Counted from the stretch's first letter, positions 34,115 through 41,943 are shown. The stretch is 64,000 nucleotides of DNA from Rufibacter immobilis (GCF_003721565.1 NZ_RJJE01000009.1:868001-932000); one strand, 5' to 3'. Program-made: numbers and translations. The notes: generated from the sequence alone by a model not told the origin.

Positions 34115-36465
34115 TGACATCGCCTTCTACATACGTGACACCCTTTCGCCGCTCTTTATTAAAGGCTCTGCCTCTGGTTTTGCTTTTAGCTACGCTTGCC
34201 GGTTGCAGCAGTACCAAAAGCGTACCCCCCGGCGATTACCTCTACATTGGGGGCGATATTAAAGTGAATTCTACCGCCCCTGAAACAGATACCAAAGCAC
34301 TGGAAACGGAACTGGCTGCCTCCATTAGGCCTCAGCCCAATATTTCGTTCCTGGGTATGCGCCCCAAACTCTGGATTTACAACGCCATGGGCGGCAACCG
34401 TGAGCGCAAGGGTGTGGCCAACTGGATTAAAACCCGCCTGGGCGAACCACCGGTGCTCCTGAGCGAGGCGCACCCAGACCGCGTGCAGGGCCAGATGATT
34501 AACCGGGCTTACAACAACGGCTATTTCTCGCCCACGCTAGAGCACAGCCTTGACACCACCAGCAAACGCAAAATGGCCCGGGTGCATTACACGGCTACCG
34601 TAGGCAAGCAGTACACCATCCAGCACATTCAGTTTCCGCAGGGCAATGACAGCCTGTCCATCGCCATTAGGGAGACAGAGCCGCAGAGCCTGCTCAAGGT
34701 CAACGACCCTTACAAGCTGGAGACCATGATTGCGGAGCGTTTGCGCGTAGATGAGATCCTGAAGGAGAAAGGCTTCTTTTTCTTTGACGAAGACTACCTG
34801 GTGTACCACGTAGACAGCACCCAGAACAACAAGGTCAGCATTTACATCAGAGTAAAAGACACCACGCCCCCCAAGGCCCTCATCCCCTACCGCTACCAAC
34901 AAGTGAGCGTGTACACAGACTATTCCCTGAATGATACGCTTGGAGATACACAGCCACCCGTGCAGTTCAAAGACTATAAGTATTACCCAGATGAGGAAAC
35001 GTTTAAGGCCCGTACCATTCTCAATGCCGTGTTCATTGAAAACGGTGACTTGTACAGCCGCAAACGACACCTGCAAACCGTGAACCGCCTCATGGATTTG
35101 GGCACCTTTAAATTTGCCGAGGTACGGTTCACGCCCCGCGACTCAGCGGGATTGGACGGCAGGCTAAACGCCGATATTCTGCTCACGCAGGCGAAAAAGA
35201 AATCGGTGAGGGCTGAGGTGCAGATGGTGCAGAAATCAAATGGGTACACGGGGCCGGGTATTACGGTGAGTTTCAGGAACCGGAATGCGTTTAGGGGGGC
35301 CGAGCTGCTCATGCTCAACCTGGTGGGTTCTTTTGAAACCTTGGTGAGCGGTGATTCTACCCGCACCAGCGGCCTTACCTCGTATGAAGTGGGTGCCGAT
35401 GCCGAGTTACATATTCCCCGCATCATTTCGCCGTTCAACATCCGGATTTCCAACAGCATGTACCAGCCCAGAACGCGGTTTATGCTGGGCTTCCGGTTCA
35501 TAGACCGGCGGGAGTTCTTTCAGCAGAACTCGTTCAACTTTGAGTACGGCTACACCTGGAGACAACGCGCCACCACTGAAATCAACATAAACCCGGTGCA
35601 GGTGCAATACTCCAAGCTGCTGAACGCCACTCCGGAGTTTCTGGAACAACTAGAAGATCGTCCGTTTCTGGCGCGGGCCTTTGACCAACAGCTGATCATT
35701 GGCGGAAACTACCGATTTGTCTATAACACCCAGGGAATCCCTGGCCGAAAGCACCAGTTCTACATCAGTCCGGGGTTTGACGGCTCCGGCGGCTTATGGG
35801 GCTTGTTCTACCGGGTTAAAAACAAAAGACCGGCAGACCCGGAAAACCCGAACCAGTTCCGGGGCCAGACCCTCTCGCAGTACGTGAAGCTGGACCTGGA
35901 AACCCGCTACTATTTCAACATCACTGATAAGTTGGTGCTGGCCACGCGCCTGCTGGGCGGCTATGGCTTGCCCTACGGTAACTCTACGGTGCTGCCTTAC
36001 ATTAAACAGTACGGCATTGGCGGACCTAACAGCATTAGGGCATTCCCAGCCCGGAGCATTGGGCCCGGGGTGTACAATCCTATCCAATCTTTAAACGGGG
36101 AAAACCCGGTGGCCCAGAGCTTTACCTATTTTGACCAGACCGGTGACATCAGGATTGAAGGAAACGCCGAGTTCCGGTTCCCGCTCCTGGACCCCTACCT
36201 GAAAGGCGCGGTGTTTGTGGATGCCGGTAACATCTGGCTCGTGAACGAAGACCCCTCCAGACCGGGCGGTAAGTTCAGCGGGAATTTCATGAGCCAGCTG
36301 GCCATTGGCGCCGGAGCGGGCGTACGCGTAGACGTGCAATTCTTTGTGATACGGGTAGATTTGGCCTACCCGCTGCGGGACCCCACCTACCCTAACGGCG
36401 ACAGACCATCTTCAGGCTTGTTCGGGACGGGAGTATTGAACCTGGCCATTGGTTATCCGTTCTAG
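34114..36465 (+). CDS. tamL: TamL: lipoprotein BamA/TamA-family outer-membrane barrel
   Basis: 783 residues with a lipoprotein signal (LPLVLLLATLAGC, then SSTKSVPPGDYLY). POTRA-like domains occupy about 35-410, including YTIQHIQFPQG and a segment reading FKARTILNAVFIENGDLYS, followed by the Omp85 beta-barrel (about 415-783) with GGPNSIRAFPARSIGPG (the family's conserved loop) and VFVDAGNIWL, ending in LNLAIGYPF with the terminal aromatic. In Bacteroidota the lipidated TamA homologue is TamL and works with TamB, encoded directly upstream and overlapping. Function in insertion of outer-membrane components is inferred from the family. Confidence 0.92.
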   Translation: MTSPSTYVTPFRRSLLKALPLVLLLATLAGCSSTKSVPPGDYLYIGGDIKVNSTAPETDTKALETELAASIRPQPNISFLGMRPKLWIYNAMGGNRERKGVANWIKTRLGEPPVLLSEAHPDRVQGQMINRAYNNGYFSPTLEHSLDTTSKRKMARVHYTATVGKQYTIQHIQFPQGNDSLSIAIRETEPQSLLKVNDPYKLETMIAERLRVDEILKEKGFFFFDEDYLVYHVDSTQNNKVSIYIRVKDTTPPKALIPYRYQQVSVYTDYSLNDTLGDTQPPVQFKDYKYYPDEETFKARTILNAVFIENGDLYSRKRHLQTVNRLMDLGTFKFAEVRFTPRDSAGLDGRLNADILLTQAKKKSVRAEVQMVQKSNGYTGPGITVSFRNRNAFRGAELLMLNLVGSFETLVSGDSTRTSGLTSYEVGADAELHIPRIISPFNIRISNSMYQPRTRFMLGFRFIDRREFFQQNSFNFEYGYTWRQRATTEININPVQVQYSKLLNATPEFLEQLEDRPFLARAFDQQLIIGGNYRFVYNTQGIPGRKHQFYISPGFDGSGGLWGLFYRVKNKRPADPENPNQFRGQTLSQYVKLDLETRYYFNITDKLVLATRLLGGYGLPYGNSTVLPYIKQYGIGGPNSIRAFPARSIGPGVYNPIQSLNGENPVAQSFTYFDQTGDIRIEGNAEFRFPLLDPYLKGAVFVDAGNIWLVNEDPSRPGGKFSGNFMSQLAIGAGAGVRVDVQFFVIRVDLAYPLRDPTYPNGDRPSSGLFGTGVLNLAIGYPF

Positions 36466-36478
36466 CGCATCTTTTCAG

Positions 36479-36542
36479 AAGTAAGAGGTGGCGTTTAGGG
36501 GCTGTTTTTGGAAAAACAGCCCCTAAACGCCACCTCTTACTT
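36479..36542. repeat. Palindromic intergenic repeat, copy 15: 64-nt perfect palindrome
   Basis: The longest copy. The core is extended by 13 matched bases per side (AAGTAAGAGGTGG / CCACCTCTTACTT), leaving only the central GG unpaired. It lies between the convergent tamL and hydrolase genes. Confidence 0.96.
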
Positions 36543-36582
36543 TTTAGCCATACGTTTGTGGCTGCCGGACTTTTACAGTTTG

Positions 36583-37626
36583 CTAGCGAAGGTTTAAAGA
36601 CTTCTTCACGGCTTTATACTGCGCTTCAACCACCGCTTGGTTGTGCCCGTGTGCCGCCTTGGGAACAAGCACAAACTCCTTTTTAGGGGCTTTCACTTTG
36701 TCAAAATACGCTTTGGTGAGTTCTTTGGCGGTTAAAATATCTTCCTCGCCCTGAATGAAGTACACTGGGATTTTATAGTGCAAACCATCCCTCATGAAAT
36801 TCACGGCTGCCTCCATAGATGTGATCCCCAACGCCTTATGCCCCGCAAAGTAAAGAAAGGAATAGTCATCGCCGTCATACCGGTGCTGGGCGTCTTTCTC
36901 GTTGTCATAGGCGCTGGCCAGCTTCCACCAGGTGGCGGGGGCTGGGGTGGCGTTCTGCCGCTCATATTTCTTAATGATGCGCATGAGTTGCCCCGACTTC
37001 CGGGCATCTCCGTAGGGTGGAGGGCCCAAGGAAGCTAACTTAGTTAGAGATTCTTCGTCTTTGGCGGCCTGGGCTAGTTTAGATACCGTATTGAACGCAT
37101 GCAGAAATCCTTCCTCTCCGTTGACTACCTGCGAATGGCCTATGTAGGCGGAGAAAAGGTCTGGGCGTTTCAGGGCCATGCTGGCTCCCAGCACCGACCC
37201 CCAGGAGGTTCCCACCAAGGTAATTTTCTGCTTGCCCAAGTGTTTGACCAGATACTCGGTTAGCTCAATCCCGTCGGCCACCATCCGCTCCACGGTTAAC
37301 GGGTGCTCTATCCAGTACTCCTCGGTTACCGGCTCGGGAGCGTTTCGGCCGAAGGTTCTACCTGCTCCCCGTTGGTCCCAGTACACCAGCACGAACTCTT
37401 TCTTCCAGGTACCATAGATCGCGTCATCGTACTGGCTCATGGTGCTGCCCGGCCCACCGTGCAGAAACAGGATCACGGGCTTGGTCTTGTCTGCCCCGCT
37501 GATAGTGACCCACTGCTCTATGCCACCTATGGGAATAAATTTCTCCTCGTTGATGGAATTTGTCTGGGCGGCTAACTGGCCTGCAAGTACTGAGAGGAAT
37601 AGGAACAATAAAAGTTTAAGCTTCAT
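36583..37626 (-). CDS. Secreted alpha/beta-hydrolase, proline iminopeptidase-like
   Basis: 347 residues with a signal peptide (MKLKLLLFLFLSVLAGQLAAQ). Alpha/beta-hydrolase fold with the oxyanion-hole motif HGGPGSTMSQYDD, YWDQRGAGRTFGRN, the nucleophile elbow GTSWGSVLGA, a helical cap (about 185-270) and the C-terminal YFIQGEEDILT and KAAHGHNQ segments carrying the acid and the His. HGGPG plus DQRGAGRT is characteristic of the S33 prolyl aminopeptidase group, but many members are esterases of other kinds. Transcribed in the same direction as the following accessory genes. Substrate unknown. Confidence 0.88.
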   Translation of the reverse strand: MKLKLLLFLFLSVLAGQLAAQTNSINEEKFIPIGGIEQWVTISGADKTKPVILFLHGGPGSTMSQYDDAIYGTWKKEFVLVYWDQRGAGRTFGRNAPEPVTEEYWIEHPLTVERMVADGIELTEYLVKHLGKQKITLVGTSWGSVLGASMALKRPDLFSAYIGHSQVVNGEEGFLHAFNTVSKLAQAAKDEESLTKLASLGPPPYGDARKSGQLMRIIKKYERQNATPAPATWWKLASAYDNEKDAQHRYDGDDYSFLYFAGHKALGITSMEAAVNFMRDGLHYKIPVYFIQGEEDILTAKELTKAYFDKVKAPKKEFVLVPKAAHGHNQAVVEAQYKAVKKSLNLR

Positions 37627-37732
37627 GATTGGTTGAAGTGGCGGAATGAAGGGTGGTGAGCTATGATAAATGTGCTATGCAAATTGGCTATATCGTTTTT
37701 GTACACGAGGAGGGCAAAGCGTAGCTACTGTT

Positions 37733-39040
37733 TTACTTGTGTGCCGTGCTGTAGGCAGTCTGGTTATTTTCTTTAGTTAAAATAGAGAGCAGTTGGCATA
37801 AATAGGCATTTTCCTTTCCAAAGTCTTTCTGTAGATTCCATTCCTGCAAGATAACAGCTACAGTTTTTTGTTCAGGCAGGATCAGGATGTATTGCCCCCC
37901 TTTACCTCTCGCGGTGTACACTGGCTTATCGTTATAGTTCAGGAGCCACCATGAATAGCCATACCCATTCTCCTGATAGCAGTCTAAGTTTCTGAAAGCT
38001 TTGCTTTCACTGGTATAGTTAGTGAAGCTCTTATTTACCCATGAAGAATCAAGTAGCTGTACTCCATTGACCTTTCCATTGTTAAGGTACAATTCTCCGA
38101 ATCTGGCGAGGTCCCTGGCCGTGAAGTACGTCTCGTCTCCGCCGGCGTAGTAGCCGTCTACCTTCCGCCAGAAGCCACATTGGATTCCGAGTGGCTTAAA
38201 CAGCTTCTCCTGGGCAAACTCTTTCGTAGTTGTTTTGGAAGCCTTCGTGATCAAAGCAGAAAGAACCATCTGGGAGCCTGTGAAGTAGTTAAACTCCTGC
38301 CCAAGTTTACTCTCAGAGACTTCTTCCTCCATAATCACCTGCTCTACATTCTGTGGCCCATCCCACCCGGTAAACCCACCCCGCATAGACAGCAGGTGAG
38401 CTACCGTTAATTTTTTCTTCTGCAGATTCTGTCCACCCTTCTGGTACTCACTGAAGTAGGGCATCACGTAAGCGTTTTCTGATTCAAGATAGCCATTCTG
38501 GATGGATAAGCCCGTCAGGGCTGATGTGATGCTCTTAGTGACAGAATGCACATTGAACGCGCTAAACCTAGTAGCGCCTTTCTGATACTTCTCAACTATT
38601 ACCTTACCCTCTTTGATTACTATTAGTCCTCTCAGCCTTTCCCAGCCCCCAATCTCCTTGAGATACTGCTCTATTTCCTCCTGATCATACCCTGCACTTT
38701 CCGGGGTGGCCCTTTGCCATTGGTAAGGCTCGTGGCTGACCTCGAAAGACTGTGAATCTGTGAAGGGCAGTGCAAGATTGAGCGGATGCCATTCAAAGAA
38801 GTAGTTCATACTATTGACTACTATGAGCAAAGTGGCTGCTGCTGCCAGGCCTGTAAACAGTTTCTTTCGCCTATGCTTTTTTCCAATTAAAACTACTGCT
38901 GTGACTAGCAGTAGTAGCAAAACCAACACGTACTCAATGGCATTCGGGTAAGGTAAGTAAAAGTAGTCATCTTTGATTTTGTAGGAGATGCCTATAAATA
39001 GTCCAGTAAGAAGTAAAAAGATGATGTACAGGTTTTTCAT
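37733..39040 (-). CDS. Membrane-anchored serine hydrolase, class C beta-lactamase fold
   Basis: 435 residues. N-terminal part has three hydrophobic segments (about 4-18, 36-52, 64-80), then an extracytoplasmic beta-lactamase-type domain (about 110-420). Motifs: the catalytic SVTK (HSVTKSITSALTGL), a YxN-like region and a C-terminal KGG in TARGKGGQYILILPEQK replacing KTG. Such proteins are usually peptidases or esterases of the DD-peptidase fold rather than drug-inactivating enzymes. Base composition is a little more AT-rich than the core genes around it. A weak attC-like sequence follows the stop. Confidence 0.82.
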   Translation of the reverse strand: MKNLYIIFLLLTGLFIGISYKIKDDYFYLPYPNAIEYVLVLLLLLVTAVVLIGKKHRRKKLFTGLAAAATLLIVVNSMNYFFEWHPLNLALPFTDSQSFEVSHEPYQWQRATPESAGYDQEEIEQYLKEIGGWERLRGLIVIKEGKVIVEKYQKGATRFSAFNVHSVTKSITSALTGLSIQNGYLESENAYVMPYFSEYQKGGQNLQKKKLTVAHLLSMRGGFTGWDGPQNVEQVIMEEEVSESKLGQEFNYFTGSQMVLSALITKASKTTTKEFAQEKLFKPLGIQCGFWRKVDGYYAGGDETYFTARDLARFGELYLNNGKVNGVQLLDSSWVNKSFTNYTSESKAFRNLDCYQENGYGYSWWLLNYNDKPVYTARGKGGQYILILPEQKTVAVILQEWNLQKDFGKENAYLCQLLSILTKENNQTAYSTAHK

Positions 39041-39052
39041 TCAGGTAGGGGT

Positions 39053-39113
39053 AGCTTACAGTCAGGCTAAACTACAGGCGAGGTCGTAGTGACGTTTACA
39101 CTAGACGTTGTGA
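39053..39113 (-). repeat. attC-like repeat C downstream of the first cassette-type gene
   Basis: In gene sense the element begins CACAACGTCTAGTGTAAAC, holds the shared box CGACCTCGCCTGT and ends TGACTGTAAGC. The inner arms GTGTAAAC/GTTTAG can pair. It starts 10 bp past the 39124-39768 stop and ends 12 bp before the beta-lactamase-fold gene. It is the most diverged of three related elements (12/17 with B over the box). Confidence 0.5.
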
Positions 39114-39123
39114 CCTGGCCTTT

Positions 39124-39768
39124 TTAGATGATGGAGTAGCTCAATGTTATAGTCTGTAACCTTGGCTCCAGTTTCCTCTCAATCTGATATTCCCTATCCC
39201 GCAAATCTTCGCTTGTGAAATACACCACGTCGATTCCTACTTCTTCGTATCTGTCGAAAGTTACTTTTTTTGAGTCGATGTCTTTCTTCAGCGCCTTGTA
39301 ATCAAATTCATTCTCAAGCACTTTTGCAATCCATAATGCTTTCTTATACACATTGCCCCAGTTTGAGTAGTCGGTCTTATCGTTCCTCAGCCTGAATTCC
39401 GCCTCAACTACGAAGTGGCTGCACCCGCCCCTGTAAATCAGTAATGTGTCGCCAGTCTCAAGAAGGAAAGTAGCAGTCCGTTTCCCGTAGTCCCACTTAT
39501 AGCCTTTCAGTTCTTTAGCGTCCTTAAGAAATTCATCTGTCTGCGTTTCTTGGTCGAATACACATTCCTCAGGTGCTTCTTCTTCGGTGGGTGCGTCATT
39601 TGCACCTAGAGTTTCTAGAATGTCCTTCTTGGTTTCTTTTCTCAGGATAGTGTCTGGCGTTGGAGTTGCCAAAGTTTCTTGTGCTTGTGGAATTAATTCC
39701 TTCTCCTGCCTCGGGCTGGAGCAAGAGATTGTTAGAACCGCAATAAGAATCTTGAATACTTTTCTCAT
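39124..39768 (-). CDS. Lipoprotein of unknown function (cassette-like gene 1)
   Basis: 214 residues. Lipobox in KILIAVLTISC directly after a short charged start (MRKVF). The mature N-terminus is acidic and Glu/Pro/Thr-rich (about 20-70), followed by a mixed alpha/beta region with KGYKWDYGKRTATFLLETGDTLLIYRGGCSH cut as KWDYGKRTATFLLETGD and LLIYRGGCSHFVVEAEF, two aromatic-rich segments and the end LQTITLSYSII. I do not recognise a family. The gene is AT-richer than the neighbourhood, has no close operon partner, and is bordered on both sides by related inverted repeats (B upstream, C downstream). Confidence 0.75.
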   Translation of the reverse strand: MRKVFKILIAVLTISCSSPRQEKELIPQAQETLATPTPDTILRKETKKDILETLGANDAPTEEEAPEECVFDQETQTDEFLKDAKELKGYKWDYGKRTATFLLETGDTLLIYRGGCSHFVVEAEFRLRNDKTDYSNWGNVYKKALWIAKVLENEFDYKALKKDIDSKKVTFDRYEEVGIDVVYFTSEDLRDREYQIERKLEPRLQTITLSYSII

Positions 39769-39784
39769 TTATATTTAGGCTTGG

Positions 39785-39851
39785 CCATAACAGCTAGTGT
39801 AAGCGACGGGCGAGGCCATCGGACGCAGCATGACTTTTACACAATTTGGGC
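39785..39851 (-). repeat. attC-like repeat B downstream of the second cassette-type gene
   Basis: In gene sense: GCCCAAA (near RYYYAAC), GTGTAA arm, shared box CGATGGCCTCGCCCGTCG, TTACAC arm, then GTTATGG (near GTTRRRY). The element begins inside the TAG stop of the 39851-40255 gene, the usual cassette geometry. Box identity to A is 14/17. Confidence 0.55.
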
Positions 39852-40255
39852 TACGTTTTTATTATACTTTCAATCTTATTTTTCCTAATAATTTGGGTGA
39901 TTAGAAATGATGTAGCTAACATCAACCAAAGCCAATAATCATATTCGAAAGCCCAGTATATAAAAGGCAGTATAATAATAAGCCATTCTAAAAGAAGTTT
40001 TTCTTTTAATCTTATCCTACTTGGCACAATTAAAAAAATATCTAATAAAATAATAGCTGTTAAAAATCCTAACCAAACTATAAATCCATACCCAAAAATT
40101 AAAATCAAGGTACCTCCAAGCCATATACTCATTCTGTCGTTGTCTTGCTCAGGAGAAATTACAAACATCATCAAAAAAGTAAATAGGTAAACAGTTATCA
40201 CTAATCCAAGAACATTCACCCAATTACTCAATAATATTTTTGATGTATTTTTCAT
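39851..40255 (-). CDS. Small four-helix membrane protein, unknown function (cassette-like gene 2)
   Basis: 134 residues from ATG 40255 (MKNTSKILLSNWVNVLGLVI); a longer frame to 40297 runs into repeat A and is not believed. Four hydrophobic segments (about 12-32, 44-66, 85-101, 106-120) joined by short charged loops (SPEQDNDR, PSRIRLKEK), with aromatic residues clustered in WAFEYDYWLWLM, and a basic tail (RKNKIESIIKT). No family recognised. Notably AT-rich with many ATA and AAT codons, unlike the core genes, which points to acquisition. The stop overlaps the first base of repeat B. Confidence 0.72.
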   Translation of the reverse strand: MKNTSKILLSNWVNVLGLVITVYLFTFLMMFVISPEQDNDRMSIWLGGTLILIFGYGFIVWLGFLTAIILLDIFLIVPSRIRLKEKLLLEWLIIILPFIYWAFEYDYWLWLMLATSFLITQIIRKNKIESIIKT

Positions 40256-40267
40256 ATTTAAAATAAA

Positions 40268-40339
40268 GCCTAACGGACTAGTATAAACAACGAGCAAGGC
40301 CGTCGGCCGAAGCTTGGTGTTTATACTAGTCCGTTAGTA
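40268..40339 (-). repeat. attC-like repeat A with a perfect 19-bp stem
   Basis: In gene sense it runs from TACTAAC to GTTAGGC, the latter matching the integron core site GTTRRRY. Arms CTAACGGACTAGTATAAAC / GTTTATACTAGTCCGTTAG are perfectly complementary with a 30-nt loop containing the shared box CGACGGCCTTGCTCG. It is 17 bp past the stop of 40356-40847. Confidence 0.65.
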
Positions 40340-40355
40340 GCTGTTATTCTTTTTT

Positions 40356-40847
40356 TCATCTGCCTGATAGCAAAACTAAGTTAGACTTTCTGTCAAGAAA
40401 CTTATAACCCGTATGTTCTAGTTTGAGATTCCCGCTGTCCAAGGCAATGTATCTTTGCATATAAGCTTCGTCCGATTCTTTTTTATAAATGAATCTGATG
40501 AATCCGTGTCTGGTACGGCTAAAGCCATTTATATTGTTCCTTTGCAACAGCTTCAGGTTATTCTTTAAAAGTTTCCAATCTGAAGTGTCCAGTTGCTTTA
40601 GTTCTTGAATATGCTCCTTAGTGATTGAATCAAAATTACCGTAGTCCGTTTGGTTTATGTAAAGATTGTCATTTTCAACAAACATAAGGTTTACAGAATC
40701 GTCCAGCTTTTTGAAGATACTTTCAACTTGTATTATGCTTTTTTCAACTGCATCAACATCATCTTTCAATTTAATTGAGTTCCTGTTCTCGCAAGAGTCG
40801 ATAAAAGGCGCTAAACAAAGAATTAGGTAAAGAATCTTTTTATTCAC
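40356..40847 (-). CDS. Lipoprotein of unknown function (cassette-like gene 3)
   Basis: 163 residues with a lipobox (ILYLILCLAPFIDSC). The mature part is polar, with a predicted helical stretch (about 27-52, DDVDAVEKSIIQVESIFKKL), an Asn/Asp-rich middle and a basic-aromatic segment GFSRTRHGFIRFIYKKESDEAY cut as FSRTRHGFIRFIYKKE, ending NLVLLSGR. No family recognised. AT-rich like its neighbour. The 3' side carries repeat A; the 5' side opens into a 214-bp region with short repeated words. Probably an independently acquired unit. Confidence 0.74.
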   Translation of the reverse strand: MNKKILYLILCLAPFIDSCENRNSIKLKDDVDAVEKSIIQVESIFKKLDDSVNLMFVENDNLYINQTDYGNFDSITKEHIQELKQLDTSDWKLLKNNLKLLQRNNINGFSRTRHGFIRFIYKKESDEAYMQRYIALDSGNLKLEHTGYKFLDRKSNLVLLSGR

Positions 40848-41018
40848 TTAAATCTCATAATTATTAATTGCTACTAACTACTGGATAAACGGAGCACCCT
40901 ATTCCGGTTATCAGCGCTATGTCTATAGTAAAACATCCGGTTATCCCTTAAGAATCAGCCGGTATCCGGAGTAGCGCTACCCAATATACTAGATTGCTAC
41001 CACTTCAGGAAACGCCTC
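40848..41018. other. Non-coding segment with short repeated words
   Basis: TCCGGTTATC occurs twice (near 40904 and 40937) with a related CCGGTATCCGG near 40960, and AGCGCTA appears twice (near 40913 and 40973). GCTACTAAC at 40871 mirrors GTTAGTAGC at 40333, so gene 3 is bracketed by a 9-bp inverted repeat. No gene seen. Confidence 0.4.
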
Positions 41019-41058
41019 CCGTTTAGGGGCTCTTTTTCCAAAAACAGGCCCTAAACGG
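41019..41058. repeat. Palindromic intergenic repeat, copy 16
   Basis: Full copy with CCGTTTAG/CTAAACGG ends. It marks the return to core sequence, 4 bp after the stop side of the Fpg/Nei gene. Confidence 0.92.
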
Positions 41059-41061
41059 AAT

Positions 41062-41877
41062 TCACACTTGGCAGTTGGGGCAGAAGTAGGTGGCGCGGCC
41101 TCCCACGTATTTCTTCTGGATGGGCGTCTGGCAGCGGGGGCAGTGCAGGTGGGCATCTTTGACAGGCGAAGCTGGGGCGGTGTCCCACTCGCGGGCGTGG
41201 ATGAGGTAGTGCGAGGGGAAATCACGGTACACGGCTTCCGCGGCGATGGCGGTGGCCAGCACTTCTCTAATGGCCGAGGCCAAACGGTCAACCTCGGCGG
41301 GTTGCAGGGTGTGGGCGGGGCGTTCGGGCTCCAGTTGGGCCTGGAATAAGACCTCATCGGCAATCCAGTTCCCTACGCCGGGGGCAATGCGCTGGTCCAG
41401 CAGCAGGGGCTTGATCGCCGATTTCTTTTTGGCCAGCCCCTGCGTGAGTTCTTCGGTGGATAGGGTGAGGGCATCGGGACCGAGTTTCTTCTGGAGCCGG
41501 AACGCGTCCACACTTTGGGTCAACCCTATCCGGCCGAACTTGCGGGAATCAAGGAAGGCCAGCTTAAAGCCATTCTCAAAGAAAAAGATGGCGCGGGCGA
41601 AACGGGGCGTATCGGCGGCATCTCGGTAATAGGCCACGTCGCCGGTCATCCCGAAGTGCATGGTCACAATTGGCCCTTGAGCCGTGAGCAGGAAAAGCTG
41701 TTTGCCAATGCGTTGAGTGCCGGTGAACTGGTTTCTGAGCAGGGCGCGCCTAAAGTCGTCCAGGTCCAGCTGCAGTTGGCGTTTGGGGTCCTGGACCTCC
41801 ACCTCCGCGATGGTCTGGTGCAGGCTGGTTTCCTCAATAAAGCGGCGGTAGGTTTCAACTTCAGGTAGCTCTGGCAT
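41062..41877 (-). CDS. Formamidopyrimidine-DNA glycosylase / endonuclease VIII family
   Basis: Base-excision repair enzyme, 271 residues. The start is the ATG at 41877 because the catalytic N-terminus must be MPELPEVETYRR: Pro2 and Glu3 are catalytic. An earlier start at 41922 only adds translated repeat (EKQPLNA). Seen: IGKQLFLLT with the conserved Lys, MHFGMTGDV, FLDSRKFGRIGL, LLLDQRIAPGVGNWIADEVLFQA cut as LLDQRIAPGVGNWIADEVLF (helix-two-turn-helix), and a C-terminal zinc finger CPRCQTPIQKKYVGGRATYFCPNC written here as CPRC ... CPNC. Fpg versus Nei specificity is not settled by these motifs. Confidence 0.92.
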   Translation of the reverse strand: MPELPEVETYRRFIEETSLHQTIAEVEVQDPKRQLQLDLDDFRRALLRNQFTGTQRIGKQLFLLTAQGPIVTMHFGMTGDVAYYRDAADTPRFARAIFFFENGFKLAFLDSRKFGRIGLTQSVDAFRLQKKLGPDALTLSTEELTQGLAKKKSAIKPLLLDQRIAPGVGNWIADEVLFQAQLEPERPAHTLQPAEVDRLASAIREVLATAIAAEAVYRDFPSHYLIHAREWDTAPASPVKDAHLHCPRCQTPIQKKYVGGRATYFCPNCQV

Positions 41878-41885
41878 GGCGTTAT

Positions 41886-41943
41886 TTGCGTTTAGGGGCT
41901 GTTTTTCCAAAATCGGGAGCAAAACAGCTCTTTTCTAAACCGC
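41886..41943. repeat. Palindromic repeat with interrupted right arm
   Basis: Left arm GCGTTTAGGGGCTG and T5-CC-A4 centre intact; the right arm survives as AAAACAGC then CTAAAC separated by extra bases. It starts 8 bp upstream of the Fpg/Nei start codon. Confidence 0.7.

Noticed and set aside
35280-35300. GCGTTTAGGGG inside tamL, resembling one arm of the palindromic repeat
   Set aside because: No right arm or T/A centre; it encodes the conserved NAFRGAE stretch of the barrel protein.
37733-39040. Antibiotic-resistance beta-lactamase
   Set aside because: The C-terminal triad is KGG rather than KTG and the protein is membrane-anchored; the fold is broad and mostly non-resistance.
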